Shown: one piece after another, positions 23,807 through 35,512 of the stretch
How the letters are laid out: each line of letters begins with the position of its first letter
Position numbering within the stretch: position 1 is the stretch's first letter
NCBI RefSeq assembly: GCF_900169275.1
Contig: NZ_FXZC01000003.1
Span: 434,001 to 498,000, forward strand
DNA length: 64,000 bases
Reading direction: 5' to 3'
Source of the DNA: Brevibacterium casei CIP 102111
GTDB taxonomy: Bacteria > Actinomycetota > Actinomycetes > Actinomycetales > Brevibacteriaceae
Notes under the pieces: model-generated
The model's database searches: none
What the model saw: the letters and a program-made list of their open reading frames with translations, nothing else
What the model was told of the DNA's origin: nothing
Position numbers and translations under genes: made by a program

Positions 23807-26563
23807 TCAGGCATCCCCGCCCGCCGTGCCCGAGCTGCCCGCGCTGACGTCGTCGAGTCGGTACCTCCGGGCCGCCTCGGCGGGGGCCGCAGTCGGCACC
23901 TCGCCCCGGTCGGCGAGGAGCTGCAGGGCCCGGACGACCATCGAATGGGCGTCGATGCGGAAGTGACGCCGGGCTGCTGCCCGTGTGTCGGAGAAGCCGA
24001 ACCCGTCGGCGCCGAGCGTCGCGAAGTCCTGGGAGAGGAAGGGCCGGATGAGATCCGGCTGCGTCGAGTCGAAGTCGCTGGTGGCGACGATCGGACCCGG
24101 TTCCCCGCCGAGGCGGTGGCGGACGTAGGGCACCCGCGGGGCGGCCTCGACGTCGGTGAGGCGCGCGGCCTCGCACTCGAGTCCGTCCCGGCGCAGCTCC
24201 GCCCACGAGGTCACCGACCACACGGCGGCATCGACGTCCCAGTCCTGGGCGAGCAGCCCGCGGGCCTCGAGCGCCCACGGCACCGCGACCCCTGAGGCGA
24301 GGAGCTGCACGCGCGGACGCGACCCTGCCCCCGCCTCGGCGATCCGGTGGATGCCCCTGAGGATCCCCTCGACGTCGACGTCCTCGGGTTCGGCCGGCTG
24401 GACCATCGGCTCGTTGTAGACGGTGAGGTAGTACATGACGTTGCGCACCGCCTCGCCGAGGTCGTGCTCGCCGTACATCCGGTGGAGGCCGTCGCGCATG
24501 ATGTGGCCGATCTCGTAGCCGAAGGCGGGATCGTAGATCCGCACGGCCGGGTTCGTCGCCGCGAGCACGGGCGAGTGCCCGTCCGCGTGCTGGAGCCCCT
24601 CCCCGGTCAGGGTCGTCCGCCCCGCGGTCGCACCGATGATGAACCCGCGGGTCATCTGGTCGGCGGCCGCCCAGAACGCGTCGCCGGTGCGCTGGAAGCC
24701 GAACATCGAGTAGAAGACGTAGATGGGGATCATCGGCTGCCCATGTGTCGAGTACGCGGTGCCGGCGGCGGTGAACCCGGCGGCCGCCCCCGCCTCGTTG
24801 ATCCCGACGTGGAGGAGCTGACCGGAGCTCGCCTCCTTGTAGGAGAGGAAGAGCTCCCGGTCGACGGCGAGGTAGTTCTGCCCGTTGGGGTTGTAGATCT
24901 TCGCCGTCGGGAAGAATGCGTCGATGCCGAAGGTCCTCGCCTCGTCGGGGATGATCGGCACGATCCGCTCCCCCACGCCCTTCTCGCGCATGAGGTCCTT
25001 GAGCAGGCGGACGAAGGCCATCGTCGTCGCCGCCTTCTGCTGCCCTGATCCCTTCTTGGTCTGGGCAAAGGCCTTCTCGCTCACCGCGGGCAGGGTGATC
25101 GCACCGCGCTCGGTCCTCCGTTCGGGGACGAACCCGCCGAGGCGGCGGCGCCGCTCGATGAGGTACTCGATCGCCTCGTCGTCGGGTCCCGGATGGTAGT
25201 AGGGCACCTGGTACGGGTCGGCATCGATGACGGCATCGGAGATCGGGATGTCCATCCGGTCACGGAAGGCCTTGATGTCATCGGCGGAGAACTTCTTCAT
25301 CTGATGGGTCGCATTGCGCGACTCGAAGCTCGTCCCCAAGCCGTAGCCCTTGACGGTCTGGACGAGGACGACGGTGGGCCGATCGGGCTCCCGGACCGCC
25401 CGGTCGTAGGCGGCGAAGACCTTCTGGTAGTCGTGGCCGCCGCGCTTGAGGTTCCAGATGTCGTCGTCGCTGAGGTGCTCGACGAGGCCCTTCGTCACCG
25501 GAGAGCGGCCGAAGAAGTTGTCGCGGATGAACCCACCGGACTCGGCCTTGAACGTCTGGTAGTCCCCGTCGAGGGTCTCGTTCATGATCCGCACGAGCTC
25601 ACCGGTGCGGTCGGCGGCGAGCAGGGAGTCCCATTCGCGGCCCCAGAGGACCTTGATGACATTCCAGCCGGCGCCGGTGAAGACCGCCTCGAGCTCCTGG
25701 ACGATCTTGCCGTTGCCGCGCACGGGCCCGTCGAGGCGCTGGAGGTTGCAGTTGACGACGAACGTGAGGTTGTCGAGCCCCTCGTTCGCCGCGAGCTGGA
25801 GTGCGCCGCGCGATTCGGGTTCGTCCATCTCCCCGTCGCCGAGGAACGCCCACACCCGCTGCTCGGAGGTGTCGGCGATCCCGCGGTGGTGGAGGTAGCG
25901 GTTCATCTGCGCCTGGTAGATCGCGTTGATCGGCCCGAGCCCCATCGACACGGTCGGGAACTGCCAGAAGCCGGGCATGAGGCGCGGGTGCGGGTAGGAG
26001 CTCAGGCCGTTCGGCGCCCGGGAGGCCTCCTGGCGGAAGCCGTCGAGCTGCGCCTCGGTGAGCCTGCCCTCGAGGTAGGCGCGGGAGTACATGCCCGGGG
26101 AGGCATGGCCCTGGAAGAACACCTGGTCGCCGCCGCCGGGATGGTCCTGGCCGCGGAAGAAGTTGTTCAGCCCGATCTCGTAGAGTGTCGCCGCCCCGGC
26201 ATAGGTCGAGATGTGCCCGCCGACGGAGATCTCCGGCCGCTGGGCCCGGTGGACGAGCATCGCGGCGTTCCAGCGCAGCCACTTCCGGTAGCGGCGCTCG
26301 AGGCGCTCATCCCCCGGATAGGCGGGCTCCTGGTCGGCCGGGATGGTGTTGACGTAGTCCGTCGTCGTCACCTTGGGCTGGGCGACGGAGTTCGTCGCCG
26401 CCCTCCGGCGCAGGGCCTCCATGATCTCACCGGCGCGCAGGGTGCCCTGGGTGCTCACGAGCCCCTCCCAGGACTCGAGCCACTCGTCGACCTCCTCGTC
26501 GGCGGTGGTTGCGGTGGTGCTGGTTGCGGTGGTGTGGTCGGGGCGGGAGGACAGTGCAGTCAT
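23807..26563 (-). CDS. aceE: Pyruvate dehydrogenase E1 component, homodimeric type
   Basis: 918 residues, the usual AceE length. The thiamine-diphosphate motif is [14 protein letters not shown] with the matching [16 protein letters not shown]; also visible are [20 protein letters not shown] and [15 protein letters not shown] sequence ([18 protein letters not shown]). It converts pyruvate and CoA to acetyl-CoA with E2 and E3, neither of which is encoded here. ATG 26563 has GAGAGG 10 bases upstream. It lies downstream of uricase on the same strand, but a strong hairpin separates them. The frame stays open far upstream under the uricase gene, which is a GC artefact. Confidence 0.92.
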   Translation of the reverse strand: MTALSSRPDHTTATSTTATTADEEVDEWLESWEGLVSTQGTLRAGEIMEALRRRAATNSVAQPKVTTTDYVNTIPADQEPAYPGDERLERRYRKWLRWNAAMLVHRAQRPEISVGGHISTYAGAATLYEIGLNNFFRGQDHPGGGDQVFFQGHASPGMYSRAYLEGRLTEAQLDGFRQEASRAPNGLSSYPHPRLMPGFWQFPTVSMGLGPINAIYQAQMNRYLHHRGIADTSEQRVWAFLGDGEMDEPESRGALQLAANEGLDNLTFVVNCNLQRLDGPVRGNGKIVQELEAVFTGAGWNVIKVLWGREWDSLLAADRTGELVRIMNETLDGDYQTFKAESGGFIRDNFFGRSPVTKGLVEHLSDDDIWNLKRGGHDYQKVFAAYDRAVREPDRPTVVLVQTVKGYGLGTSFESRNATHQMKKFSADDIKAFRDRMDIPISDAVIDADPYQVPYYHPGPDDEAIEYLIERRRRLGGFVPERRTERGAITLPAVSEKAFAQTKKGSGQQKAATTMAFVRLLKDLMREKGVGERIVPIIPDEARTFGIDAFFPTAKIYNPNGQNYLAVDRELFLSYKEASSGQLLHVGINEAGAAAGFTAAGTAYSTHGQPMIPIYVFYSMFGFQRTGDAFWAAADQMTRGFIIGATAGRTTLTGEGLQHADGHSPVLAATNPAVRIYDPAFGYEIGHIMRDGLHRMYGEHDLGEAVRNVMYYLTVYNEPMVQPAEPEDVDVEGILRGIHRIAEAGAGSRPRVQLLASGVAVPWALEARGLLAQDWDVDAAVWSVTSWAELRRDGLECEAARLTDVEAAPRVPYVRHRLGGEPGPIVATSDFDSTQPDLIRPFLSQDFATLGADGFGFSDTRAAARRHFRIDAHSMVVRALQLLADRGEVPTAAPAEAARRYRLDDVSAGSSGTAGGDA

Positions 26564-26629
26564 CGGGGTTTGCCTCTCTGTCAGGGGTCGACGAAAAGTC
26601 GGGGTCAACGCGGTGCGGGGTCGACGAAC

Positions 26630-26658
26630 GGACCCGCGGGAGGGTCTCCCGCGGGTCC
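26630..26658 (-). terminator. Strong hairpin terminator downstream of uricase
   Basis: GGACCCGCGGGA (26630-26641) and TCCCGCGGGTCC (26647-26658) form a perfect 12-bp stem with a 5-base loop, 17 bases after the uricase stop in its reading direction. It should separate the uricase transcript from aceE, suggesting aceE has its own promoter in 26564-26629. Confidence 0.75.
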
Positions 26659-26675
26659 GAGTCCGCTCTAGCGGG

Positions 26676-27560
26676 TCAGCAGAAGCCCCGGACGTTCGTC
26701 CAGGCGTCCTTCGACTCCTCGACGCCGTCGCGGGTGAAGGTCGCCTCGATGAGACCGTAGGGACGGTCGGCGACGATGAAGACCTCGTTCGGGTTCTCGA
26801 GCTCGAAGCGCTCGATGTCGTAGAGGAAATGGTGCTTGTTCGGGCACGAGAAGCGGATCTCGTCGATCTCGTCGACCTGGTCGATGACCTTCTCGCCCAT
26901 CTTGTACAGGGTCTGCTGCAGGGCCTTCGAGTAGTGGTCGGTGAAGGCGTCGAGGATGATCGCCTTGACCTTCTCGTACGTCGCCTCGAAGTCGAGGTCG
27001 GTCGTGTTGTAGACCCAGCGGGTGGCGATGTCGGTCGCCAGTATCCGGTCCTCGGTCTCCGGCAGCGTCGTGTACTTGTCCCGCGGGTAGCCGACGAATC
27101 CGGAGCCGGTGGTCTTGAGCACCGTGAGGTCGCGGAAGCCGGAGATGAGGGTGTCCTTGTCGCCGTCACGGGTGAGCAGCGCCGTGCGCACCTCGGGGGC
27201 GGCTCGGTAGAACGAGTGGTCGTGGTCGTTGATCCGGTCCCAGCCGAACTCCTCGGCCTCCCAGCGTCCGCCGCTCACCCAGTCGAAGCTTGAGGTGAAG
27301 TGGTCGGCGAGCCCGAGGAGGAACTGCTCCGGGGAGGTCACTCCGAGCTCTTTCGCCTTCGCGAAGATCGTGTTCTTCTGGGTGTCCGTGGCGACGACGT
27401 GCTCGTTGTCGCCCTCGGTGTGCGCGGTCTCGAAGTCGCCCCACAGCTGGGAGGTGACGTTGAGATCACGGATCTCGTGGCGGTCGGTGTCGCGGTAGAC
27501 CCGCATGAGGCGGTTCTCCGCCTTGCCGTACTGGTTCGTCGTGAGTTTCACTGTGCTCAT
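26676..27560 (-). CDS. Urate oxidase (uricase)
   Basis: 294 residues, the normal cofactor-free uricase length. It oxidises urate to 5-hydroxyisourate. Visible motifs are [16 protein letters not shown] at the N-terminus (Lys of the catalytic dyad), [49 protein letters not shown] and the C-terminal [16 protein letters not shown] signature. The next two pathway genes, uraH and uraD, lie upstream on the same strand, 149 bases away. Confidence 0.95.
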   Translation of the reverse strand: MSTVKLTTNQYGKAENRLMRVYRDTDRHEIRDLNVTSQLWGDFETAHTEGDNEHVVATDTQKNTIFAKAKELGVTSPEQFLLGLADHFTSSFDWVSGGRWEAEEFGWDRINDHDHSFYRAAPEVRTALLTRDGDKDTLISGFRDLTVLKTTGSGFVGYPRDKYTTLPETEDRILATDIATRWVYNTTDLDFEATYEKVKAIILDAFTDHYSKALQQTLYKMGEKVIDQVDEIDEIRFSCPNKHHFLYDIERFELENPNEVFIVADRPYGLIEATFTRDGVEESKDAWTNVRGFC

Positions 27561-27709
27561 TGCCGTACTCCTCGTTGTGCCGTGATCGGCCCGGATATCG
27601 AAAACGAGGCTGCCGGGTCTCCGGCGAGCTTCGGCGGTTTGTTGAGGATGGAGATCCTGCAGGGGGCCTGCTTCCCCTGGTGTCTGTGGTCGCGCAGTGC
27701 TGTGGTGCC

Positions 27710-28033
27710 TCAGCTTCCCCGGTACGTGCTGTACGCGAACGGGCTGAGCAGCAGCGGGATGTGGTAGTGGGCTTCGCCCTCCTTGACGGTGAAGTCGATC
27801 GTCACCTGCGGGTGGAAGTGGTCCATGCCCTGGGCCTCGAAGTACTCTCCGGTGCCGAAGACGATTCGGTAGGTTCCCGGCTCGAGGCGCTCGGGTCCGA
27901 AGTCGCTGACCCGGCCGCCCGCGTCGGTGCGGGCGCTGACGATCTCGGTGTCCCCGTCGAAGAGGGTGACGGCGAGGTCCGCGGCCGGAGTGCCTGCGGT
28001 CGAGTCGAGGGCGTGGGCGGTGATGAAGCTCAT
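27710..28033 (-). CDS. uraH: 5-hydroxyisourate hydrolase (transthyretin-like)
   Basis: 107 residues. It hydrolyses 5-hydroxyisourate to OHCU. The N-terminal ITAHALDSTAGTPAADLAV and the C-terminal tetrapeptide YRGS are the diagnostic ends of this family; HYHIPLLLSPFAYSTY supplies another active-site His. The start overlaps the stop of uraD as ATGA, so the two are translationally coupled. It acts directly after uricase. Confidence 0.95.
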   Translation of the reverse strand: MSFITAHALDSTAGTPAADLAVTLFDGDTEIVSARTDAGGRVSDFGPERLEPGTYRIVFGTGEYFEAQGMDHFHPQVTIDFTVKEGEAHYHIPLLLSPFAYSTYRGS

Positions 28034-28542
28034 GCGAGGATCCCTGAGAGTCGGAGGACGGCGATCTCGATGAGCTGGTCGCCCACCTCGGCGAGTTCGT
28101 CCTCGGGCGTGTTGGTCATGCGGCGGTCGAGTTCGGCCAGGATCTCCTCCGGCGTGCGGCCGGCGGCGCGGATGAGGAAGACCCGGTCGAAGCGCTCCTC
28201 GTAGGCGGCGTTGCCGGCGCGCAGACGCTCCTCGACGGATCCGTCGAGGGCGCCGAGTCCGGCCTGTTCGCGGGAGGAATGGGCAGCCTCGGCGGAATCG
28301 CCTACGGCCTTCTCCCCGATCCGGGGATGATGGGCGAGCGCGGCGGAGATCTCCTCGGGCCGCAGCGGCGAGGCGACGGTGCGGGCACGCTCGAGCGCCG
28401 CCTCGACATCGGCGTAGGGGCGACCGGCGACGACGCCGGAGATCCAGCGCTCGACGTCGAGGCACGGGCGCACGACCTCGCGGGCCTCACCCTCCGGCAG
28501 CCGATCGAATTCGATCAGGTCCACATCGACCTCGTTTCGCAT
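28030..28542 (-). CDS. uraD: OHCU decarboxylase
   Basis: 170 residues. It decarboxylates 2-oxo-4-hydroxy-4-carboxy-5-ureidoimidazoline to S-allantoin. The conserved ALAHHPRIGEK (catalytic His), a Ser-Arg-Glu-Gln (SREQAGL) helix and NAAYEERFDRVFLIRAAGRT are present. The order uraD-uraH-uricase on one strand forms a complete urate-to-allantoin unit. An operator-like palindrome sits directly in front of its start codon. Confidence 0.94.
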   Translation of the reverse strand: MRNEVDVDLIEFDRLPEGEAREVVRPCLDVERWISGVVAGRPYADVEAALERARTVASPLRPEEISAALAHHPRIGEKAVGDSAEAAHSSREQAGLGALDGSVEERLRAGNAAYEERFDRVFLIRAAGRTPEEILAELDRRMTNTPEDELAEVGDQLIEIAVLRLSGILA

Positions 28543-28544
28543 CT

Positions 28545-28560
28545 CGGAAGCACTCTTCCA
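28545..28560. promoter_or_regulatory. Palindrome in front of uraD
   Basis: CGGAAGCACTCTTCCA is an 11/12-matched CGGAAG/CTTCCG inverted repeat (span 16). It resembles the other island sites in half-site sequence but lacks the TTCCGTAT core and overlaps the uraD ribosome-binding site, so it may partly reflect that site. Confidence 0.3.
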
Positions 28561-28656
28561 TTCGTTGCCTCGAGTGTGGCCCGGGTCTCACAGCGATGTC
28601 AAATCCACCCACCGTGACGATGAGACCCGCGGTAGCACCGGGAAAGTCATCGCTTT

Positions 28657-28682
28657 CGGAAATATTTTTCCGTATGATGAAC
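28657..28682. promoter_or_regulatory. Putative IclR/AllR-like operator upstream of glycerate kinase
   Basis: CGGAAATATTTTTCCG (28657-28672) is a perfect 6-bp inverted repeat with a 4-base spacer. It continues as TTCCGTATGATGAAC (28668-28682), the same core as at 22886, 35520 and, reversed, 43469. It lies about 50-75 bases upstream of the glxK start, in AT-richer DNA than its surroundings. Confidence 0.6.
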
Positions 28683-28730
28683 GCAAGTGCGCCAGTGGTG
28701 TCGAGTGGAACCGTGAGGTTGAATGTGCTC

Positions 28731-29912
28731 ATGAGCGAAGAAGCCCCCGTCATCGTCTGCGCGCCCGATTCCTTCAAGGGCTCAGCCGGTGCCCCCGCCG
28801 CGGCCGCGGCACTCGCCCGTGGAGCGGCCCGGGCCTTCCCCAGCGCGCGGATCACGCAGCTGCCCTTCGCCGACGGCGGTGAGGGCACGCTCGAAGCGCT
28901 GCTGGCCGTCTGGGGCACCCCGGCGCGGACCGTCGACGTCGTCGACGCGCTCGGGCGCCCGACCACCGCCCGCTACGGGCTCTCCGCCGACGGGAGGACC
29001 GCGGTCATCGAGGCGGCCCAGGCCAATGGTCTGCCCCAAGTCTCCGACGTGCCTCTCGAACCCGAGCGGGCGGGAACCTACGGCGTCGGCCTCATCGCCT
29101 CCCGCGTCCTCGAGGAGGGGGTCGACGAGATCCTCCTCTGCATCGGCGGCTCGGCGAGCACCGACGGCGGCACCGGAATCGTCACCGCGCTCGGGGCCAG
29201 GTTCACCGATGCGGCGGGCGAACCCATCCCGCCCGGCGGCGGTGGTCTGGCGTCGCTGTCCGCCGTCGACGACTCCGGCCTCGACCCGCGTGCCCGCGCC
29301 GTGCGCTGGCGCATCGCCGTCGACGTCGACAACCCGCTCACCGGTCCCCGCGGCGCCGCTGCCGTGTTCGGTCCGCAGAAGGGCGCCGATGCCCCCGCCG
29401 TCGAGCGTCTCGATGCCGGTCTCACCCACGTCGCCGAGGTGCTCGCCGGGTCCGCAGCCGAGGCCGAGTCGATGGCCGCGACCCCCGGATTCGGAGCCGC
29501 CGGCGGGATCCCGCTCGCGCTCACCGCCCTCCTCGGCGCCGAGGTCGTGCCCGGGTCGACGATGGTCGCCGAGGCGGTCGGGCTGTCTCAGTCCCTCGCC
29601 GACGCCGATCTCGTCCTCACCGGGGAGGGGTCGTTCGACTCGCAGTCGCTCGGGGGCAAGGTCGTCGCGGCCGTCCGCGATCATGCCCCCGCCTCGGCGA
29701 GCATCATCGTCGTCGCCGGACGGGTCGCACTCACTCCCGCCGAGTGCCGGGAGGCCGGCATCACCGCGGCGCTCTCGATCGCCCCGGGGCCGGCGGACCT
29801 CTCCGAACTCTCGGCGCAGGCTGAGGACCTCATCGAATCGACCGCCGCCCATGCATGCGCGCTCGTGGCGGCCGGGCACCAGCAGGCAGGACACCAACCG
29901 AAAGGGCACTGA
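28731..29912 (+). CDS. glxK: Glycerate kinase (GarK/GlxK family)
   Basis: 393 residues. It phosphorylates D-glycerate, the last step of the gcl-glxR glyoxylate route. Family motifs include VCAPDSFKGSAGAPAAAAAL near the N-terminus, LPFADGGEGTLEALL, CIGGSASTDGGTGIVTALGA, RIAVDVDNPLTGPRGAAAVFGPQKG and DLVLTGEGSFDSQSLGGK. ATG 28731 is given; a GTG at 28725 has better spacing to GAGG (28715-28718). It is divergent from uraD and followed two bases later by the Bcp gene. Confidence 0.93.
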   Translation: MSEEAPVIVCAPDSFKGSAGAPAAAAALARGAARAFPSARITQLPFADGGEGTLEALLAVWGTPARTVDVVDALGRPTTARYGLSADGRTAVIEAAQANGLPQVSDVPLEPERAGTYGVGLIASRVLEEGVDEILLCIGGSASTDGGTGIVTALGARFTDAAGEPIPPGGGGLASLSAVDDSGLDPRARAVRWRIAVDVDNPLTGPRGAAAVFGPQKGADAPAVERLDAGLTHVAEVLAGSAAEAESMAATPGFGAAGGIPLALTALLGAEVVPGSTMVAEAVGLSQSLADADLVLTGEGSFDSQSLGGKVVAAVRDHAPASASIIVVAGRVALTPAECREAGITAALSIAPGPADLSELSAQAEDLIESTAAHACALVAAGHQQAGHQPKGH

Positions 29913-29914
29913 TC

Positions 29915-30382
29915 ATGGCGAACACACTCACCGTCGGCCAGCAGGCACCGGACTTCTCCCTCCAGGACGCCGACGGCCGGACCTATTCGAAGGAGGGTCT
30001 CGCAGGACAGCGGTTCATCCTCTACTTCTACCCGAAGGCCGCGACTCCGGGCTGCACGACCGAGGCGTGCGACTTCCGCGACAACCTCGCCTCCCTGACC
30101 GCCGGAGGCTTCGCCGTGCTCGGGGTCTCCCCCGACAGCCCCGAGGAGCTCCAGTCGTTCGCCGCGGACGAGTCGCTGACCTTCCCGCTGCTCTCCGACT
30201 CAGACAGCGCCGTCGCGAAGGCCTACGGCAGCTTCGGGGAGAAGACGATCGGCGACCGCACCGTCGAAGGCACGCTGCGTTCGACCTTCGTCGTCGACGA
30301 GTCGGGCGCGCTGCAGCTCGCCGAGTACAACGTCTCCCCCGACGGCCATGTCCGTCGCCTCCGAGAGACCCTCGACGTCTGA
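29915..30382 (+). CDS. bcp: Thiol peroxidase / peroxiredoxin of the Bcp type
   Basis: 155 residues. It reduces H2O2 and organic peroxides using thioredoxin. The peroxidatic cysteine is Cys47 in ATPGCTTEACDF and a resolving cysteine five residues later (Cys52) marks the atypical 2-Cys Bcp type. It lies two bases after the glxK stop, so it is in that operon. Uricase, encoded nearby, produces H2O2, which gives a plausible reason for co-expression. Confidence 0.92.
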   Translation: MANTLTVGQQAPDFSLQDADGRTYSKEGLAGQRFILYFYPKAATPGCTTEACDFRDNLASLTAGGFAVLGVSPDSPEELQSFAADESLTFPLLSDSDSAVAKAYGSFGEKTIGDRTVEGTLRSTFVVDESGALQLAEYNVSPDGHVRRLRETLDV

Positions 30383-30409
30383 GACTCGACGCCTCAGCCT
30401 GAGGGCACA

Positions 30410-30452
30410 CGACGACGCGGCACCGCAGAAGTCCTGCGGTGCCGCGTCGTCG
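30410..30452. terminator. 19-bp perfect hairpin between convergent bcp and allB
   Basis: CGACGACGCGGCACCGCAG (30410-30428) and its exact reverse complement (30434-30452) are separated by AAGTC. It lies 27 bases after the bcp stop and 11 bases after the allB stop, so it can terminate both convergent transcripts. Confidence 0.88.
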
Positions 30453-30463
30453 TCGGGGCGCGA

Positions 30464-31840
30464 TCAGGCCGTGAGCAGGCGGCCGTGCGGGGCGTCGAAG
30501 TCGACGGGAGTGCCGGCGAGCAGGGTCTGCCTCACGGCCCCGCGCACGGTGCGCTGGTCGTAGGCGGTGATCTGGTTGCGGTGGTGGAGCTCGGTCGCAG
30601 ACACCGTCCACTCCTCCTCGGGGGCGAAGAGCGCGAAGTCCGCGGAGTTGCCCACCGCGATCGACCCTTTGCCCTCGACGCGGGCGATCGCCGCGGGGGC
30701 GGCCGACATCCAGCGGACCACCTCGGCGAGCCCGATGCCCCGCCGCTGCGCCTCCGTCCAGACGAGCGGGAGGCCGAGCTGGAGGGAGGAGATCCCGCCC
30801 CATGCCGCTCCGAAGTCACCGGACTCGAGGAGTTTGAGCTCCGCGGTCGAGGGCGAGTGGTCGGAGACGATGCAGTCGATCGTGCCGTCGATGAGCCCCT
30901 GCCACAGGGCCTCCCGGTTGGCCTCCTCGCGGATCGGCGGGCAGCACTTGTGCGTCGTCGCCCCGTCGGGGATCTCCTCGGCGGAGAAGACGAGGTAGTG
31001 GGGGCAGGTCTCGACGGTGAGCCGGACCCCCTCGGCCTTCGCCTCGGCGATCTGGGGCAGCGCATCGGCGGAGGAGAGGTGGAGGATGTGCGCGCGCCCG
31101 CCGGTGGCGCGTGCGGCGTCGATGACGCGTCCGATCGCGACGTTCTCGGCTTCGCGGGGGCGGGAGGCGAGGAAGTCGGCGAACCTCCGCCCCGAGGCGG
31201 TCGGGGCCTCGGCCATGACCGCGTGGTCCTCGGCGTGGACGATGAGGAGGCCGTCGAAGCCCGCGATCTCCGCGAGGTCGGTCTCCATCTCCGCCGGGGT
31301 GAGCGGCGGGAACTCGTCGACGCCGGAGTCCTCGAGGAAGCACTTGAAGCCGAAGACCCCGGCCTCGTGGAGGGGGCGCAGCTCCCCGGTGTTGCCGGGG
31401 ATCGCCCCGCCCCAGAAGCCGACGTCGACGAAGGCCTTGGGTGCGGCGACGGCCCGCTTCGTCTCCAGGGCGTCGACATCGACCGTCGGGGGCAGGGAGT
31501 TGAGCGGCATGTCGAGGATCGTCGTCACGCCCCCGGCCGCCGCCGCCTTCGTCGCCGAGGCGAATCCCTCCCATTCGCTGCGTCCGGGATCGTTGACGTG
31601 GACGTGGGTGTCGACGAGGCCGGGCAGGAGCACCTGCGTGTCGTCGACGTCGAGGACCTGCGCCGAGGTGGTGCTCACCCGGTCCTCCCCCGTCGCGATC
31701 TCGACGATCCGTCCGTCGCGCACGGCCACCTCGGCGGCGGCGATGCCCTCGGGCAGGAGCGCGCGCTTCGCGCGGATGATGAGATCGACGCCGGCATCGG
31801 CCTCGGCCGGCGTCTGGGTCTGTGCGCCATCGACGCTCAT
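30464..31840 (-). CDS. allB: Allantoinase
   Basis: 458 residues, an amidohydrolase that opens allantoin to allantoate. Metal-site motifs are LPGLVDTHVHVNDPG, the carboxylated-lysine region GVFGFKCFLED, LIVHAEDHAV, AHILHLSSADA and CIVSDHSPS. The length fits. It lies 69 bases downstream of gcl on the same strand, so it probably forms the last gene of the hyi-glxR-gcl-allB operon. Next-step enzymes for allantoate (allC or allantoicase) are not in the window. Confidence 0.95.
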   Translation of the reverse strand: MSVDGAQTQTPAEADAGVDLIIRAKRALLPEGIAAAEVAVRDGRIVEIATGEDRVSTTSAQVLDVDDTQVLLPGLVDTHVHVNDPGRSEWEGFASATKAAAAGGVTTILDMPLNSLPPTVDVDALETKRAVAAPKAFVDVGFWGGAIPGNTGELRPLHEAGVFGFKCFLEDSGVDEFPPLTPAEMETDLAEIAGFDGLLIVHAEDHAVMAEAPTASGRRFADFLASRPREAENVAIGRVIDAARATGGRAHILHLSSADALPQIAEAKAEGVRLTVETCPHYLVFSAEEIPDGATTHKCCPPIREEANREALWQGLIDGTIDCIVSDHSPSTAELKLLESGDFGAAWGGISSLQLGLPLVWTEAQRRGIGLAEVVRWMSAAPAAIARVEGKGSIAVGNSADFALFAPEEEWTVSATELHHRNQITAYDQRTVRGAVRQTLLAGTPVDFDAPHGRLLTA

Positions 31841-31909
31841 GGGTTCCTCCTCGAATTCCTGAGCCTAGGGTCGGCCCCGCTCACGGGGCCATGGTATACC
31901 GGCGATCGG

Positions 31910-33705
<1,796 letters not shown>

Positions 33706-33709
<4 letters not shown>

Positions 33710-34620
33710 GCCGCTCCTTCCTGTGCGTCCGCGTCCTCGTCCTCCGCCGAGGCGGTCGTTCCCGAGAGCTGCTCGACGACGGTGAGGAGGCCGGAGTGGT
33801 CGAGTCCGCCGTTGCCCTGGGCGACGGTGGCGGCGACGAGCTGGGCGACGGCGGCGCCGAGCGGGATCGTCACCCCGGCCTCGCGGGCGGCGGCGGTGAC
33901 GATGCCCATGTCCTTGTGGTGGAGCGCGAGCCGGAATCCGGGGGCGAATTCGCGGTCGAGCATCTTCTGCCCCTTCTGCTCGAGCACCTTGGAGCCGGCG
34001 AGTCCGCCGCCGAGGACTTCGAGCGCCGAGGCGGTGTCGACGCCGTAGGCCTCGAGGAAGACGACCGCCTCGGCGAGGAGTCCGATGTTGCCGGCGACGA
34101 TGAGCTGATTCGCGGCCTTGACGGTCTGGCCGGCGCCCGAGGGGCCGACGTGGACGATCGTCTTCCCGACCGCCTCGAAGACCTCGGAGGCGGCCGCGAA
34201 GTCGGCCTCGTCACCGCCGACCATGATCGAGAGGACGCCGTCGACGGCGCCGGGCTCACCGCCGGAGACCGGGGCGTCGAGGGGCTTGAGTCCGGCCTCC
34301 TTCGCCTGCGCGGCGAGCTCCTTGGCGACGTCGGGCCGGATCGTCGAGAAGTCGATCCACATCGCTCCCGGCTTCGCGGCGGCGAGGATCCCGTCCAGCA
34401 CGGCTTCGACGTCGGGCGAGTCGGGGACCATGGTGGCGATGACGTCGGCCCCGTCGACCGCCTCGGCGATCGTGGCTGCGGCCTGCCCGCCGGCGGCGGC
34501 GAGGTCCTCGGCCTTGGCGGGGGTGCGGTTGAAGCCGCGGACGGTGAAGCCGGCGTCGACGAGGTTCTTCGCCATGGGAAGTCCCATGATGCCGAGTCCG
34601 ATGAAGGCGATGGTGGTCAT
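33706..34620 (-). CDS. glxR: 2-hydroxy-3-oxopropionate (tartronate-semialdehyde) reductase
   Basis: 304 residues, beta-hydroxyacid dehydrogenase family. It reduces tartronate semialdehyde to glycerate with NAD(P)H. The cofactor fold is [17 protein letters not shown], substrate-binding [14 protein letters not shown], and the catalytic-lysine segment [17 protein letters not shown]. Start ATG 34620. Translationally coupled to gcl, and 51 bases downstream of hyi. The C-terminus is an acidic tail ([11 protein letters not shown]). Confidence 0.94.
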
Positions 34621-34671
34621 GTTCTCTGTCCTTTGCAATGGGTCGGGGTGGTCAGCCGCCGAGGCGGTCGG

Positions 34672-35484
34672 TCAGTGGGCGAGCCACGCGAAGGCGGTCT
34701 CGCGGTCCTGCTTGTACTCGAGCGCGATCTGCCCGGAGTAGCCGAGGGCGAAGGAGCGGTCGATCCACTCCCTCAGCGGCAGCTGCCCGGTTCCCGGGGC
34801 TCCGCGGCCCTCGGCGTCGGCGATCTGGATGTGGCCGAAGTCCGCGGCCCCGGATTCGATCGCGGCGGCGACGTCGTCGCCGTTGACGGCCATGTGGAAG
34901 AAGTCGGCGAGGACGGCGATGTTCTCCGCCCCGCCGGCACGGACCGCCTCGACGACTGCGGCCGCATCGGCGGCGGTCTTGAGCGGGTAGGCGTCCGCCC
35001 CGGAGACGGGTTCGACGAGGACGGTGCCGCCGATGCCGGCCACGGCACGGGCGGCGACGGCGAGGTTCTCCAGCGCCACGGCGTCCTGCTCCTCCGGGGT
35101 CGAGTCGTCGACGCGCAGCCCGTAGAGGGCGTTGAAGGCGCGGCACCCGGTGCGTTCGCCGATGCCGGCGACGATCTCCGCGTTCTTTGTGAAGTCGGCC
35201 TGCGAGCCGGGGATCGAGACCATGCCGCGGTCACCTGCGGCCATGTCCCCGGCCCAGAAGTTCAGGCCCTTGAGCTCGACGCCGGCGGATTCGAGGGAGG
35301 CGATGAACGCGTCGACCTCGGCGGGGCTCGGCGTCGGGTCGCCGTCGAAGGGCCACCAGAACTCGACCTTGGCAAAGCCTGCGTCCTTCGCGGCCTGCGC
35401 GCGTTCGAGAACGGGGAGTTCGGTGAGCAGGGTGGAACAGTTGAGGATGTAGCTGTCTGCCTGAGTGAAGTCGAACGTCGACAT
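34672..35484 (-). CDS. hyi: Hydroxypyruvate isomerase
   Basis: 270 residues, a xylose-isomerase-like TIM barrel. It interconverts hydroxypyruvate and tartronate semialdehyde. Visible are FAKVEFWWPFDGDPTPS, LNFWAGDMAAGDRG, VLVEPVSGADAYPL and HIQIADAEGRGAPGTG, typical of Hyi. Start ATG 35484 with AAGGAGA six bases upstream. It is the first gene of the hyi-glxR-gcl(-allB) operon, behind a double palindrome at 35513-35545. Confidence 0.92.
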   Translation of the reverse strand: MSTFDFTQADSYILNCSTLLTELPVLERAQAAKDAGFAKVEFWWPFDGDPTPSPAEVDAFIASLESAGVELKGLNFWAGDMAAGDRGMVSIPGSQADFTKNAEIVAGIGERTGCRAFNALYGLRVDDSTPEEQDAVALENLAVAARAVAGIGGTVLVEPVSGADAYPLKTAADAAAVVEAVRAGGAENIAVLADFFHMAVNGDDVAAAIESGAADFGHIQIADAEGRGAPGTGQLPLREWIDRSFALGYSGQIALEYKQDRETAFAWLAH

Positions 35485-35512
35485 CGGGTCTCCTTCGCGA
35501 CTCTGCGATTTG

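Noticed and set aside
26564..27169. N-terminal extension of aceE by about 200 codons
   Set aside because: It overlaps the uricase gene and its terminator, is Arg/Ser/Thr low complexity, and 918 residues already match the AceE length.
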